Below, in pieces: positions 11,779 to 22,794 of a stretch of DNA of 64,000 nucleotides. The stretch lies in the NCBI GenBank assembly GCA_001584585.1, contig LSYV01000008.1, forward strand, positions 2,950,970 through 3,014,969, written 5' to 3'. Below the pieces are notes generated by a model. The model searched no databases and was not told the origin of the DNA. It saw only the letters and a list, made by a program, of their open reading frames with translations. This DNA is from Gonium pectorale. Taxonomy: Eukaryota; Chlorophyta; Chlorophyceae; Chlamydomonadales; Volvocaceae. How positions within the stretch are numbered: position 1 is the first letter of the stretch; each line of letters begins with the position of its first letter. The translations under genes were made by a program, and so were the position numbers.

Positions 11779-12064
11779 CCCTACACTTTTCTAAACCGGA
11801 AGCGGTTTCCCCAGTGTCATTCTGCAGATATGAGAGTGATGGTAGGCTTTTGAAGTTCAGGTTGAAGGAATGCGCAGCTTAGTATGGGGCTGAGACTTGG
11901 CGGATGCCAGTTGCTGGTGGCATACGGATTATTCACATGTATGGGTCCTAACGCGTTATCCTGAGCTGCGCATTCCTTAAACCTGACCTTCAAAACCCTA
12001 CCATCAATCTCATATCTGCAGAATGACAGTGGGGAAACCGCTTCCGGTTTAGAAAGGAATAGGG
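11779..12064. repeat. Long inverted repeat (hairpin or MITE-like)
   Basis: The left arm (about 11779-11882) and right arm (about 11960-12064) are reverse complements at roughly 90% over some 100 bases, with a 77-base spacer. Shared landmarks are CTAAACCGGAAGCGGTTTCC, TCTGCAGATATGAGA and GGAATGCGCAGCT. Any transcript would fold into a long near-perfect hairpin. It is either a foldback/MITE element or a small-RNA precursor; no coding frame is seen in it. Confidence 0.9.
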
Positions 12065-12482
12065 ATAAGTGATGCTTATAAAGTGCCTAGCTGCATTACT
12101 ATAGGTTCCGTTGCTCCCACAGATAGCCCTGGGATAGATTAACGCTGTCGTGTGCTAGCGCTGGCATCGGCAGATCTTGGTACCACCGTCCCCCGCATCA
12201 CGTGGGGGCTGCGCCACACCTGTACGGCAGCGTGCGCCTCAGGGGCGTGTGCCGGTTCGCCATATATGCAGGCGGATCCGGCGTTTCCCATCTTGCAAGC
12301 ATACCTTTGCCGGTTGGACGAATGGGGATCCATGGGCAATGGTGGTGTCAAGAATTGGCACGGGCCACATTTGGGGCCTGACAACACGCTGCGTCAGTTA
12401 CTTTGTCGTGTGTGTCGCACCTGCCTGCAACTGCCGGTTTCGCGTCCCCATATGACCGGGCACACCACCCACGGAGATGCCA

Positions 12483-15400
12483 TCAGCATCTCCACATTGC
12501 CGTCCATGCCTCAGTTGAAGGAGGTGGGCGTTCCAGCCGCGGAGGCGCGGCTGTCACGGCGTCGTCCTCCACCTTTAACCTGACTGCTGCCAGCCCCAGG
12601 TGCGGCCGCTTTCGGGCGTGCACCTGGGCGGTCTCGGCGCAACCCTCCTCATCGTCGTCCGTTGAGGACAAGGTGAGGTCTATGGCGCCCGCCAGGCTAC
12701 CCGGTCGATCCGATGGATGGTACGGGTGTGCCATGCCGGGTGTGCCGGTGACACGGCTGAGCGTGCAGCCGCTCACCGACACCTGCGCCAGCGACGGCAG
12801 CAGCTCCGGCGGCAGCACCAGCACCACACGCCGGCAGCGGCATCCCTTGCGCCACGGCACGCTGAAGCGCCCTCCCGCCAAGGGCCGACAAACGATGCTC
12901 AGTTCTCGGTGTGCCTGCCGACGCTGCTGCCAAAACCACGGGCGTTGTAGCTGGCAATGACGCGCTGCGGGCCCCCCCCGCGCTCTCGTCTGCAGACATG
13001 GCATACATGGAGCAAGGAATGGAATGGGCCCAAGCGGAACGGGAACAGCATACATGCTTCCTTTACATAACACCCGGCAGCCCGGCCGCACAACACTTCG
13101 CAACTCGTCCCTTTGCTGCATTGCCGAATACATGTAGCCACAACCCACCGCCTTTCCAAGCTGCACACACCCCATATATAATCGCAGGTGCCGCCTTACC
13201 GTCGCTGTAACCCGTTGTGCTGCCCCCGCCACGCCCCAAGACCGCCCCGACGATGTTGTCAGCAGACGCCGTACCTGTAGGCGCCGCCAGGCCCGCTGCA
13301 AGACCGCCTGCGGCCCCTGCGCTCACAGCGCCGCGGCCAAAGACGACCTGCAAGTACGCCTTGTCGTACGCCTCGATGACGCAACGTGTGGCTCGGCTGA
13401 CCGGTTCGCCAACGGCCGCACAGTCAGCGACCTCCCCCATCGCAGTGTGCAGCTCGTGCGGTGAGCCCACCTCCACTAGGGCCTCCAGCTGCGCCAGGGA
13501 CAGCCCAGCAGCAACCCCGGCGCACGTGCAGCGCATGCAGCAACACCTCCACGGTCGCATCCAACTGCTGCTGCAGCGCCTCCGCCAGGCGCGGTGCTGA
13601 GAGGAACAGATCCGTCACCAGCACGGCCGCGGACGCTTCTTGCAGCCCGCGCGCTTCCAGCAACACCTGTGTGACCCGATCCTGGATAGCCTCAAAGCTG
13701 GCAGCGGCGTCTGAGCGGCCTGTACTCTGGCCTGCCCCGCTTTGATGCAGCACATGACAGTTGAGGTCTTGAGGATGGTCACACTCTGCACCTCACTGTA
13801 TGTGAGAGATGTCCTCTCGAATGCGCGCGCCGCATGATAGCTAACGCTGGACGCGTTGGGGGCGCGCGGCAGATGAGGACAACCATGTCCATATCGGCAC
13901 GTGCTTCAGGTCCCTGCGGCCCACCGCCAACAACATGGGCCGTGGCCGGCCGCACTTGCGCTGCTAGCGGTGCGCCGTCGTCTGCGCCACTTGCACCGGA
14001 CTGCCCAGCAACTGCTGCGTCGGAGGGCGCACTTTGGGCGGCGGCAGTCAGCGCTGATGCGCCACCCCCTGAACAGCCACTGGCGACACCACGTTGCTCC
14101 CCGCGCACACGATGCCCGGCAGGCTCAATATCTTCGTGCCCTGACTCTGGCTGCCGGCGACGGCAAAGCACCACAGGCTGGTACGCGTGACCCCTGTCCA
14201 ACTGCGCGGACGCAAGCTGCTGCTGCATGGGCGGCACCATGCCGCGCAGGCCGGCGGCCGCTGCACCAGGACGGCCAGTCTCTGCAGCGTGCACGCCTGG
14301 AGGGGCGTCTTCCTCACCGCGGTTGTCGTTGTCGCTCACGAGGTCAATGGCAGCGGACGGGTCGGACTGAGAGCCATACACCCCGGCTGCCTGGGGCGGC
14401 GGCGAGTCCCCCGTGCCTGGGTGCACGGCGGGCGCCGCAGCGTGGGCGGCCTCAAAATCTGATGGGCTGATGCCCGTTGGGTCCTCACGCAGGCTGGCTG
14501 GCCCGCAGCGGTCCACCACAACACCCAAGGGCTCCGTGCCCTTGGTGCAGAACGCCACACAACGCTCCAACTTCACGCTGCTGGACCGGGTTGGCATGCT
14601 CACGTCCAAAGCGTACACAGTACCAAGCGCTGGCCACTCCGGATACGAGCGCTGAGTACCGTGATGCGCAAGGCGGGCGAACGACATACGAATATCGCGC
14701 GCCTCAATCTTCGCAATACCCCTGCAGTGCATCCCAACGCGAGAGCCGCAGGCGTCGCGTTGGTGGGAAGGGATGGGGCAGCAAAAGCAGCAACATGGCA
14801 CGCACCAGCAGGTACGGCAACAACGCACCAGCCGATCCCTACTCAGTACCTTGCCCACCACATCACGCACGCTGCCGTCACGGCAGCCTCCCTGTACGAC
14901 AGACTTCGGATCTAGCGCGCGTCATCACATGCAGCACCGCACTGTCGCATGCACGCTCACATGACAGCACCCGGGCATCCCGCTGCACCCCTGCCTGCCC
15001 GCACCTGCTGCTACAGCCGATCTGTCGCATAGCTCTCACCTTGCAGGGCGGCTGCAATCCGCGGCAGCGGTCTCAACGGCCCATTCCGGCCTGCTCTCGT
15101 CGGCAGCGCGCTCGTCCCACAAGTCCTGGACGTAGTTCACCATCAACGAGTCGGTCACAAACTTTGTCCCGCCGTCGACGATGGCTTGCAGCACCAGGCA
15201 GTCCACCAACCGCATAAACAGCAATGCAGCGTCCTGGTGCGCGCCATGGCTTCGAGGCAACACACGGCTGCTGCTGCCGTCTGTGATGCCGCGGCTGCGT
15301 AGGAGGTCCCGCCAGGCCTTAAGGGCAGGCCCATACCCCGTAAAATGCTGCACGATACCAGGAACCAGGCACCACGGCTGCGCTACGCCTGAGGGCCAGG

Positions 15401-16812
15401 TCGACCGGTCCACATCTATGGACGGGTGTTCACCCCTGCGCTGCGAGCCATACAGCTGAACGCTGCCTGCTGTCGCATTGCCAGCGGCCTGCGCCGGCGC
15501 ACACTTGTAACGAACGAGTTTGGAGGGCGCCGCTGCGTCCGCTGGCACCAGCGCAGCGGCAGCTAGGACTTAGGCGTTCTGCTCCGTCCGCAGCGCCTGC
15601 AGCTGTGCACGTGTTCCGGGATCCGGGACGTACCAAGGCAGCGGCGTGCTCCGTGGCTGCAAACCGTTGCAGATGGCCAGGGGATCCGCGCGGACCTGTG
15701 CCTCCTCCATGGTACGGCCAAAGACCACGTCGTGGGTGCCGGGCACGCGGTAGGTCCCTGTAATGCTGCTTCGGGCGCTTGCCCTTAACTGCCGTCAACG
15801 ACGTGAAGCGCGTCGCATCGGCCCGCTTGTCCATTGCCATGTGGACCGCCAGCGCCACAACCACGCTGGCATTGCTGTACTGTGCAAAGGATGCATGTTG
15901 CTCCAGGGCCGCCCGCAGCGCCACCCGCATGACCTCCTCACGAACCCGCATGACATGGTCGGCCTCAATGTGCGGCCCCCCCTTATACAGAGAGGCATAG
16001 TAGTACGGCAGCTCCGACGGCAGCGTTTTGCAGCCCCGACAGGCCATGGACTGCGCCGTCGGCCAACGCGTGGTATCGCCGGGCTCTGTTGCCGCAACCC
16101 GGTGTGCAGCGGGGGGCACCTTTTGGCCGGCCAGACCGCCGGTGGGGCGGCCACTGTAACCGCGACTGCATGCTGCCCCGCCGCGCGGTGGAGGTGGCGG
16201 TATGGCCTCCAGGTCCGCACGGCGCTGCTGCAGCGCACTGTCAACATCAGCGCTGAGCGGGTCGGCACCGGCCAACGCATGGCCGGCAAGCCCGCCCTCG
16301 GAGCGTTCCTCCAGCATGTACTCCGGCAAAAGCAACCCCACGCGCTGCGCTTCACGTAATGCACACGCATACGACGCGGGCGCGACCGTGGGGCTGTCAT
16401 ACTTCTGCGTGTGGGGCCCGGGTGCGGTGCGGCCATCAGTGCTGATGTTCCAGGCGGACAGGGGACCATTGGCGCGGAACAGTCACATCCCTTCGCCATC
16501 CAGCACAGCCACCACAGCCAGACACATGCGCATACCCGCATTCACGCACCTCCAGCCGGCCCCCGGCCCCCGCCCGCCGCTTCACACCTGGTGATGTCGG
16601 ATGCGCCAAGCCTCAGCGGCGCCCACACACCAGGTCAGGTACCGATGGCCGCCGACACACGCATTGGACGCGCCCGCCCCACGCTGGAGCGCTGCGCTGT
16701 GCGCGTACAGAACCTCGCTCACACGCCGCTGCGCCTCAGTCTGCGCACTCTGCACAGCTTGTAGCAGGCTGTCCGCCTCCCCCTGAAGGGCGGGAAACGT
16801 AGCGCCCGCAAC
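12483..16812 (-). pseudogene. Disabled multi-segment coding sequence, family unknown
   Basis: Long stretches of good coding character are broken. From upstream: 16812-16588 (75 codons ending in a CAG|GTGTGA donor); about 16530-15780, with TGA at 16485-16483, then a frame change near 15780; TAA at 15572-15570; a frame on to about 15040; 14700-14350; 13753-13202, with a frame change near 13540 and a GTAAGG donor after 13202; and a final stretch ending in TGA at 12483. Recognisable bits are a Cys pair and basic tract (CRGCKTLPSELPYYY) and two SUMO-interaction-like motifs, IDLTLSSTDDDEE near 12640-12690 and IDLVSDNDNRGEE near 14301-14353. No reverse transcriptase, integrase or helicase motif was found. 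It follows the LINE-like ORFs on the same strand and may be the decayed 3' part of that element or a separate element. Several small exons could hide in the gaps. Confidence 0.45.
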
Positions 16813-16839
16813 CTGTTGCTGCGGCCGCCATGACCGACC

Positions 16840-17726
16840 CCAATGTAACAGCTGCAACGCTGCTCCATGGGTCCAAGGTCAATGACACTGCCCCCGTTCC
16901 GGTGCTCGAAAGTGAGTGCCCCATCGTCATCGCCGGGCACTCGGCCATTGAGGACCACCAGCTCAGCCGTGCGGCACATGTCGGCCAGCTGCCGCCCAAA
17001 CGCGTTCACCACAGTGTCCTTCGACTTCCGGTCTGATTGGGGGACCATGAGGTACGCCTCGTCGTCTACCAGGCCCAGGCCTAGCTCCTCCCCGAGCTCA
17101 GCCAAGTATTCAATGTCCGGGATTTCAGAGACTAGGTTGCCCGCCCGCGTGCCCCCCAGGCGAGCATTGAAATCGCCAACTAACAGCACATCCTCCTGGG
17201 TCTGGCGCGCCTGAGAGAGGCACTCACTAAGGTGGCTGTACACGGCGGCGGCCACATCAGCGATCGGCATAAGGCGTCCCGCGCTATCCCGGTACACGCG
17301 TGAGTCCTCAGGCGATGCGTAGCATGCGCCCGAGCGGCTCCTGCCATTGCGATGCAGATGGGTAGCTTTCAAACGCAGCCAAACCGTCTCGCACCCGTGC
17401 AGCTCCATGTTGGACCCTAGGACCTGCACACCCTCGGCATACTCCGCCCGGACAAAGACGGATACACCCCCGTGCGACCGAAGAGCCCACGCACCCCCGC
17501 CCATCGGGCCATGGGCCCTCTCCGCGTAGTAGTGCTCGAAGCCCGGCAGGTTGAGGCTCTGAGCAGGGCGGCCCACCATCGCGGAGCAGTGAGTTTCAGT
17601 TAAGACCAGGATATCATGCTCGGCCGCAATACGCAGGAAGCCCGCATCCCGCAGTTTGGGTGCTGTCAGACCGCGGACGTTCCAGGTCAGGATACGCAGG
17701 TCCTGAACCCTATGGCTCGTGGCCCC
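16840..17726 (-). pseudogene. LINE-type AP endonuclease (EEP) domain
   Basis: This frame encodes an endonuclease/exonuclease/phosphatase domain of the kind that opens ORF2 of LINE retrotransposons, where it nicks target DNA for reverse transcription. Motifs in order: LRILTWNVRGL, LVLTETHCS, GGVSVFVR (seen as HGGVSVFVR), ACYASPEDS, VLLVGDFNARLGGT, and GGSVIDL near the end. The metal-binding Asn, Glu and Asp residues are visible, but the terminal SDH motif is not, and the frame appears to slip by one base near 16867. No reverse-transcriptase domain follows. It lies directly after ORF1, in the same frame, separated only by a TAG. I treat it as a decayed or truncated copy. Confidence 0.8.
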
Positions 17727-19932
17727 CTAGGCCACCGGGCTGGTGCCGCTGGCTGCGGCTGACCCAGTGGCGGCGTTGCCACCCCCGCGCGGCGGCCCGC
17801 CGCGGGGGGGCGCCCGGCGCGCCGCGCGCTCCTGCACCTTTGGGTCGCTCTCCGCCACGTCGTACTGCTCCACCATGTAGTACCTGCCGTCCCCACCGCG
17901 GTACTCAATGAGGGGGCCGAGCCAGCGGGGCTGCCGGCCCTCGGCCTGGAGGCGGCGGAACTGGTCGTTGCGCATGCTCTTCAGCGCCGCGCCAAGCGGG
18001 GACAGATCGTCGCGGAACACAATGCCCGCCGCGGCGAGGGGCTTCGCCGCGGCAAAGAGCATGCGGCGGGTGGTGGAGTTGACGCCCACGCGCACCGTGA
18101 ACAGGGGCTCCCCGTCCGCGGCCGCGGGGGGCGTCGTGGCGCTGGCGAATTTGCGGCGGCTCTGGCACAGCACGCGCACGCCCGAGAAGCTGGGGAGGTC
18201 GCGACCCTCGCTGCTCGTGCCGATGATGTTGCATATGGCGTCGCGGGCTGTTGGCGCGTCCGGCAGGTTGGCCACGTCAAAGGCAACGAGGCTGTTGACG
18301 TCCATGTACTTGTTGCTACCGGAGAGCACCCGGCGGGAGTCGAGGCCCACGCCGGGGCGCATGTCAGGCTGGCCAGCCGCCTCGGCAGCTGCTTGCCTGA
18401 GAAAGGCCTTGCAGTTGCCCTCGAGCGCGTCCATGCGCTGGACGACCCCGTATCGCTGAGGGTGTCGCTGTTGATCGCCCACCCAAGCTTGGTTTGAATG
18501 CGCCACACCAAGTGTTGCCACGCACTTGGCAGCATCGCTGCCAGCGCTGCCCCCGTCCCTGTACGCCTCCCCCGTCCCCGTACCTGTACCCCTTCCCCGC
18601 ACAGCTGTACCACTCCCCCGCCCCAGCCCCCGCCGCCATCCTCCTTGAACCTCTTGCACAGAAACCAATACCGCCAGCCTTGCGCTTGCTGATAGCGTAC
18701 TGTCGCTGGCAACTGACGGGTCGCTGATCGAAGGCCCTACGCCTTTCGGCCCAGCCGCAACCCTGCCCCGCGTCTTCCACACGGCCCTTTTGGGCACACA
18801 TCCCACTCGCGCCATGTCCTCTGCGCCCCCACCCCTTCTGCCAGCCCGCGCGCCTAGGTGCGCGACACCTTCCAGCCACGCGCAACAGCACCCCGCCCGC
18901 TTACCAAGCCAAACTTGCGGACGGGCAGGATCACGTTGAACACCTCGTCACCGCCGGCCGAGCCCCTGTGCGGCAGCAGTGCGTAGTTGGGCTGCCCCTT
19001 GTACTTGGCCTCCCACAAAACCTGCGCTGCAGTCCGCCCCTGAACGACACGACTGCCACCGGCCGTCGACACCTTGCAGGTGCCGCTGGCGGACAGATGC
19101 TTCAATGTGGTAACGCAGGAGCCGCTTGACGGGCTGCCTTGATGGTCCTGCCGGGAGGGGGGGAGAACATCACATCCTTTTGCCACCTGCCGACATACTG
19201 CCACCGCAGTAACGCCCCCATCAGCGCCATACACCACTGCACCCACCGCGCCCCGGACTCAGCCCGCAGCTTAGGTCCCACGTGCTGCTCACCGCACCCT
19301 ACATGCCGCAGGCGAGCCGCTACCGCCGGCCCCGCACCCGCTGCCGACCCGCACAGCCCACCACCCCTCGCTGCGTGCCCAACCACGATCCCCGCGCAGG
19401 CCAACAAGCACATTCCCCAGCACGCACCCCGGCAGCAGCGCACCCACCTTGCATCCGCCGCCGCCATCGTGCTCGTCGCACGGCCACGTCTCCCTGCCGC
19501 GCCAGTCGGAAGAGGCGTCACCGCCAACGCAACCCACAACTGCCCCAACAGGCCAGGAGTCTGCGCCAAAGCTGCTGCAGGGTCCTGTTCGGGCGTCAAC
19601 CTGCATCCGACGGACCTCTGCGCGCTGCAACTCATCCACACGTACAGCACATGTCCCACCCTGCAGTCCAGTCCGACGGCAGAACTACCTGGTGAGCTCG
19701 CTCGTGAGAAGGCCGGGCTGCAGGCCTGTCTCACCGCGGCACTCCGCGCATGCCGCCGACTCACCTGTTGCGAGCCGTATCCATACGCCATATGACCGGC
19801 GCTGCGCAGGCCGCAGCCCGTTATGACAGTTGCCTTTGAGCCGAGACCCATGGTGGCGGCGCTGCGCTCCACGCCCAACTCCGACGCCCTTGACGTCCCG
19901 GAACGGGTTTTGCTCAACCCAGCGGCAGCCAT
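17727..19932 (-). CDS. LINE ORF1-like nucleic-acid-binding protein, apparently spliced
   Basis: Exons 19932-19765, 19660-19601, 19147-18905 and 18455-17727 give 399 aa; all junctions are phase 0 with GT-AG borders (the second donor, GTTGAC, is weak). The C-terminal half (about residues 240-360) resembles the RNA-binding region found in or just before ORF2 of plant and algal L1-like elements: FTVRVGVNSTTRRMLFAAAK, then GIVFRDDLSPLGAALKSMR, then a basic Pro/Gly tail. The last exon is one long frame and is secure; the three upstream exons are inferred. The stop is TAG, after which the same frame runs straight into the endonuclease. Introns are unexpected in an element that moves through RNA, so either this copy is old and host-processed or the upstream exons are wrong. 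Confidence 0.55.
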
Positions 19933-20889
19933 GCTGTTGGTCCTCGACAAGCGGCAGAGACGGACGCTGTTCTAATGTGGAGCACGGAAGCCGGCACGCG
20001 AAGCTGCCTTGGCTGCCTTGCTGGCAGACGCCCGCCTCACGTTACATGCTGCACCCTTCACATGGGTCTCATTTCCTAGAGCTAGCGAGGTACGCAGGCC
20101 CTTCACAAATGCGCGGAAACAGGCCAACGGAGAGAAGCGGCCCGCACGGGCACAGGGTCAGCGGACCGCAGCCGACCTAGCTACGCATAAAGCCAGCGGT
20201 GCGATATTTGCTGCAATACAGGTTCCTCTGCGCCTGATGACGGCCTTGTTCGCGTGTGCTGCCTCTGCAACCGTTGACACCGCTGTATCTGTCGTACCGC
20301 CTGCATACCCCAGGCGTAACACCTTGCAATAGAGCCAACATCGGCCCGTACTCAGCGTCGGCTGTGCTTACAATAAGCAGGGAGTGCCGCAGGCTGCAAC
20401 CAACCGCCAGCCTGTATTGCAGGCCGACTTAAATTATGTAGCACCACCCCAAACACCGGAAAACTACTTTGACAGCATGGCCTCACTGCCCGTCTGCAAC
20501 ACATGCGTGACAAGGGACCCGGTCCCGGCCGGCACGGAGCTAGACCAACAATGCCCCCACATGTCGCTCGCCCGCCCGAATAACCGAATAACGTAATGAT
20601 GAACGCGTCCACACGCCGTGACATCGCCTCCTGCGCGGCAACGCAAACACGCCGCTGCCAAAGCTGCATAAGAGGTGCAACGACGGCAGAACGAACTCAG
20701 GCGCAGCGGCTGCCCAACTCGTTGGGGAGGCAGCCTGTCGCTGACGCTGCAGCCCCCCCCTTCACCTGGAGTCTCGGACGGACGGGAACGCTGCAGACAG
20801 GGGGGCTGGTAGCGAGGGTACGGCAGGGGCTCCTCATGCCACATTGCGCATGCAGGACCCGTGCTGCAGCACCGCCCGATTGACAGTCC

Positions 20890-21610
20890 TCTGTGTAGGG
20901 GTCCCTGACGCGCGTGAAAACTGAAGCGGGAACGGGGGGGGGGCGGGGGGTGAGCGGGACGCCAGCCACGTACAACACACACCGGCCATTGATGGTGGCT
21001 CCGCCCCTGCTGCCATGTTTGTACGGGTCCCTGACGCCACGTACGGCAGGCAACAAGGCAAGCACGGACAGCAGGGGGGCATGCATGCGATAACCAATCC
21101 CGCCACGGCGGGCAATTCAGGAAGTGGGGACTTCACGCATTGGTCACAGCCACAGGGCAAGGGCCAGCGCGCGCACGTCCAGCGCCCCACCCCTGGGAAG
21201 CAAAAATAAAATCGGGGCCCTTACGCCTTGGCCCACGCGACAGGGCGGGGGGCAGCGCGCGCTACATACACACCCCAGGACACCGCTGACACCGCCACGG
21301 CGGAGAAACACGGCAAACAAGAGGGGGTCCCTGACGCCCCGGAACACTACGTACATGCATCACCAACGTGGCGGTCAACTTGGTGAGGGGGTCCCTCGTC
21401 CCTGACGCATCGACAACACCAACAGGGCAGACAGACACACCGACTTTGTTACAATACGAAGCGCAAGGCCGCGCGCCGCGGCGGGAAGATGCACAAAGAC
21501 GAGAGGGGCCCAGACGCGCAGGCACACAACAGGCATCTCCGCTGCGGCGGACGGCATTGTGAGGGGGTCCCTGATGCATCGACAACACCATCGGGGCGAG
21601 GGGCAGGGAG
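20890..21610. repeat. Degenerate GGGTCCCTGACGC repeat array
   Basis: The motif GGGTCCCTGACGC or a close variant occurs at about 20899, 21026, 21327, 21390-21407 and 21565. The last two copies share a longer block, GTGAGGGGGTCCCT plus GCATCGACAACACCA. Spacing is irregular (about 60-300 bases), so it is a decayed tandem array. No coding frame spans it. Confidence 0.7.
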
Positions 21611-21980
21611 TTGAAGCAGACACGTATGTTTGGAGTCTAGCTGCCGTGTTTCAGTGGATGATCTGTGGGCACAGAGCTTTCGGACCGGAAGGGTCCGTAC
21701 CCCAGTGTCGGGGTCCTGTAACGATGAATTATAAAACCCGCAATCCGACAGTGACAGTGCATGACAGGGATCGCAGTGTCTGGCCCAAGCTATCTATCAA
21801 AGCGGCCCGTGAGTCGGCATACACGAAAGGGACGAACGGACAAGAAACCGGCGTCGCAAGGGTACGAGATACTAGAGGCCTGGGTCGGCGGGGAGTTGGA
21901 ACGGCCACTGGGGTAAGCGAGGGAAGAACACACGCTGCAGGGCGAAACATTCATTGCGTTGACCCAAGAACTGAATACGA

Positions 21981-22020
21981 CCCATGCAACAAGAACTGAA
22001 TACCTCTCTTGTTGCATGGG
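21981..22020. repeat. Perfect 13-bp hairpin
   Basis: CCCATGCAACAAG and CTTGTTGCATGGG pair perfectly around a 14-base loop. The left arm is also flanked by a direct repeat, AAGAACTGAATAC (about 21965-21977 and 21991-22003). Confidence 0.85.
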
Positions 22021-22136
22021 GTGCCAGGGCATTCCAAAGGCCGTAGCAAACACCGAGCTCGAAACTGAGGGCATCCGAAGGAGCGTCCACCGACCGCTGC
22101 TGTATGTGCCTCGCGCGCCCGCCGGCCGCCGCCACC

Positions 22137-22268
22137 TCAGAGCACCTCCACCGGCATGCCGTGTACCGGCCGCGCCCACACCTCCACATTACGGGCGATC
22201 ATGCAAGCCAAGTCTTGGACCGGGATCCGCTCCTGGCGGCCGTTTCCGGAACGGGAATCCTTGTTCAT
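22137..22268 (-). CDS. Small hypothetical frame, 43 aa
   Basis: An ATG-initiated frame ends in TGA and contains RIPVQDLACMIARNVEVWAR, which has a natural amino-acid balance unlike the GC shadows around it. It could be the last exon of a lost gene or a relic. I do not recognise it and see no partner exons. Confidence 0.25.
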   Translation of the reverse strand: MNKDSRSGNGRQERIPVQDLACMIARNVEVWARPVHGMPVEVL

Positions 22269-22350
22269 TTATGTCCTGCCCGCCACGCAGCCAACACCCA
22301 CACGTCATGTAGCGCCAATTGTTGCGCGCCGCACACATTACCGGTCCTTG

Positions 22351-22355
22351 TTTAC
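22351..22355 (-). terminator. Candidate poly(A) signal TGTAA for 22.8 kb SYLF gene
   Basis: TGTAA, the usual chlamydomonadalean poly(A) signal, lies about 440 bases after the stop. The neighbouring SYLF copy has TGTAA about 457 bases after its stop, and the similar spacing is mildly supportive. Confidence 0.4.
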
Positions 22356-22794
22356 ACGTCTCTGATTATTGTTCATGGCTTCCGTTCAGTGCCCAAAACT
22401 TTCACGTTCAATACATAAATGAGTACTACAACACTTTCATCCATCTGATTGCAGTGAAGTCACCTCCTTGGCACAAGCGTCCAGAGACTGCTGGCGCCAC
22501 GTCCTCGCGACACACCCGAGAGCTGGGGCCGGCACGTCGGAACACAGCCAGCCGCAAGAAGCCCATGCGTGCCTGGCGTTGGCCAAGGCATTGAACGCAA
22601 GCGGCCTGTGGCGCCCTCCCCATATAAGGGGAGCCCGGCAGGCGGCGGTGCAGAGCTGCCCCCGTCGTGGTCTTCCAATGAGCCCACCACCTCACCACCC
22701 CACCGCAAACCCTGCAGGTGCTGTCCCCGGACCGGCAGCAGCAGCAGCACCAGGCAGCATTATAAGAGTAGTGAGAAGCTACGGCCTATCCTCC

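Larger units (their letters stand above)
16780..19932 (-). mobile_element. LINE-like (L1-type) retrotransposon remnant
   Basis: ORF1-like and AP-endonuclease frames lie in the order expected for a non-LTR retrotransposon on the minus strand. I could find no reverse transcriptase, RNase H, poly(A) tail or target-site duplication, so only the 5' half is recognisable and the right boundary is arbitrary. The 12.5-16.8 kb block may or may not belong to it. Confidence 0.65.
19933..22794. other. Gene-poor interval with repeats
   Basis: No clear gene. The interval holds a degenerate repeat array (20.89-21.61 kb), a 13-bp perfect hairpin (21981-22020), a small minus-strand frame (22137-22268) and probably the 3' untranslated region of the 22.8 kb SYLF gene. 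Confidence 0.5.

Noticed and set aside
22426..22698. Minus frame downstream of SYLF copy A
   Set aside because: No similarity to the region after copy B, no motif; more likely 3' untranslated region.
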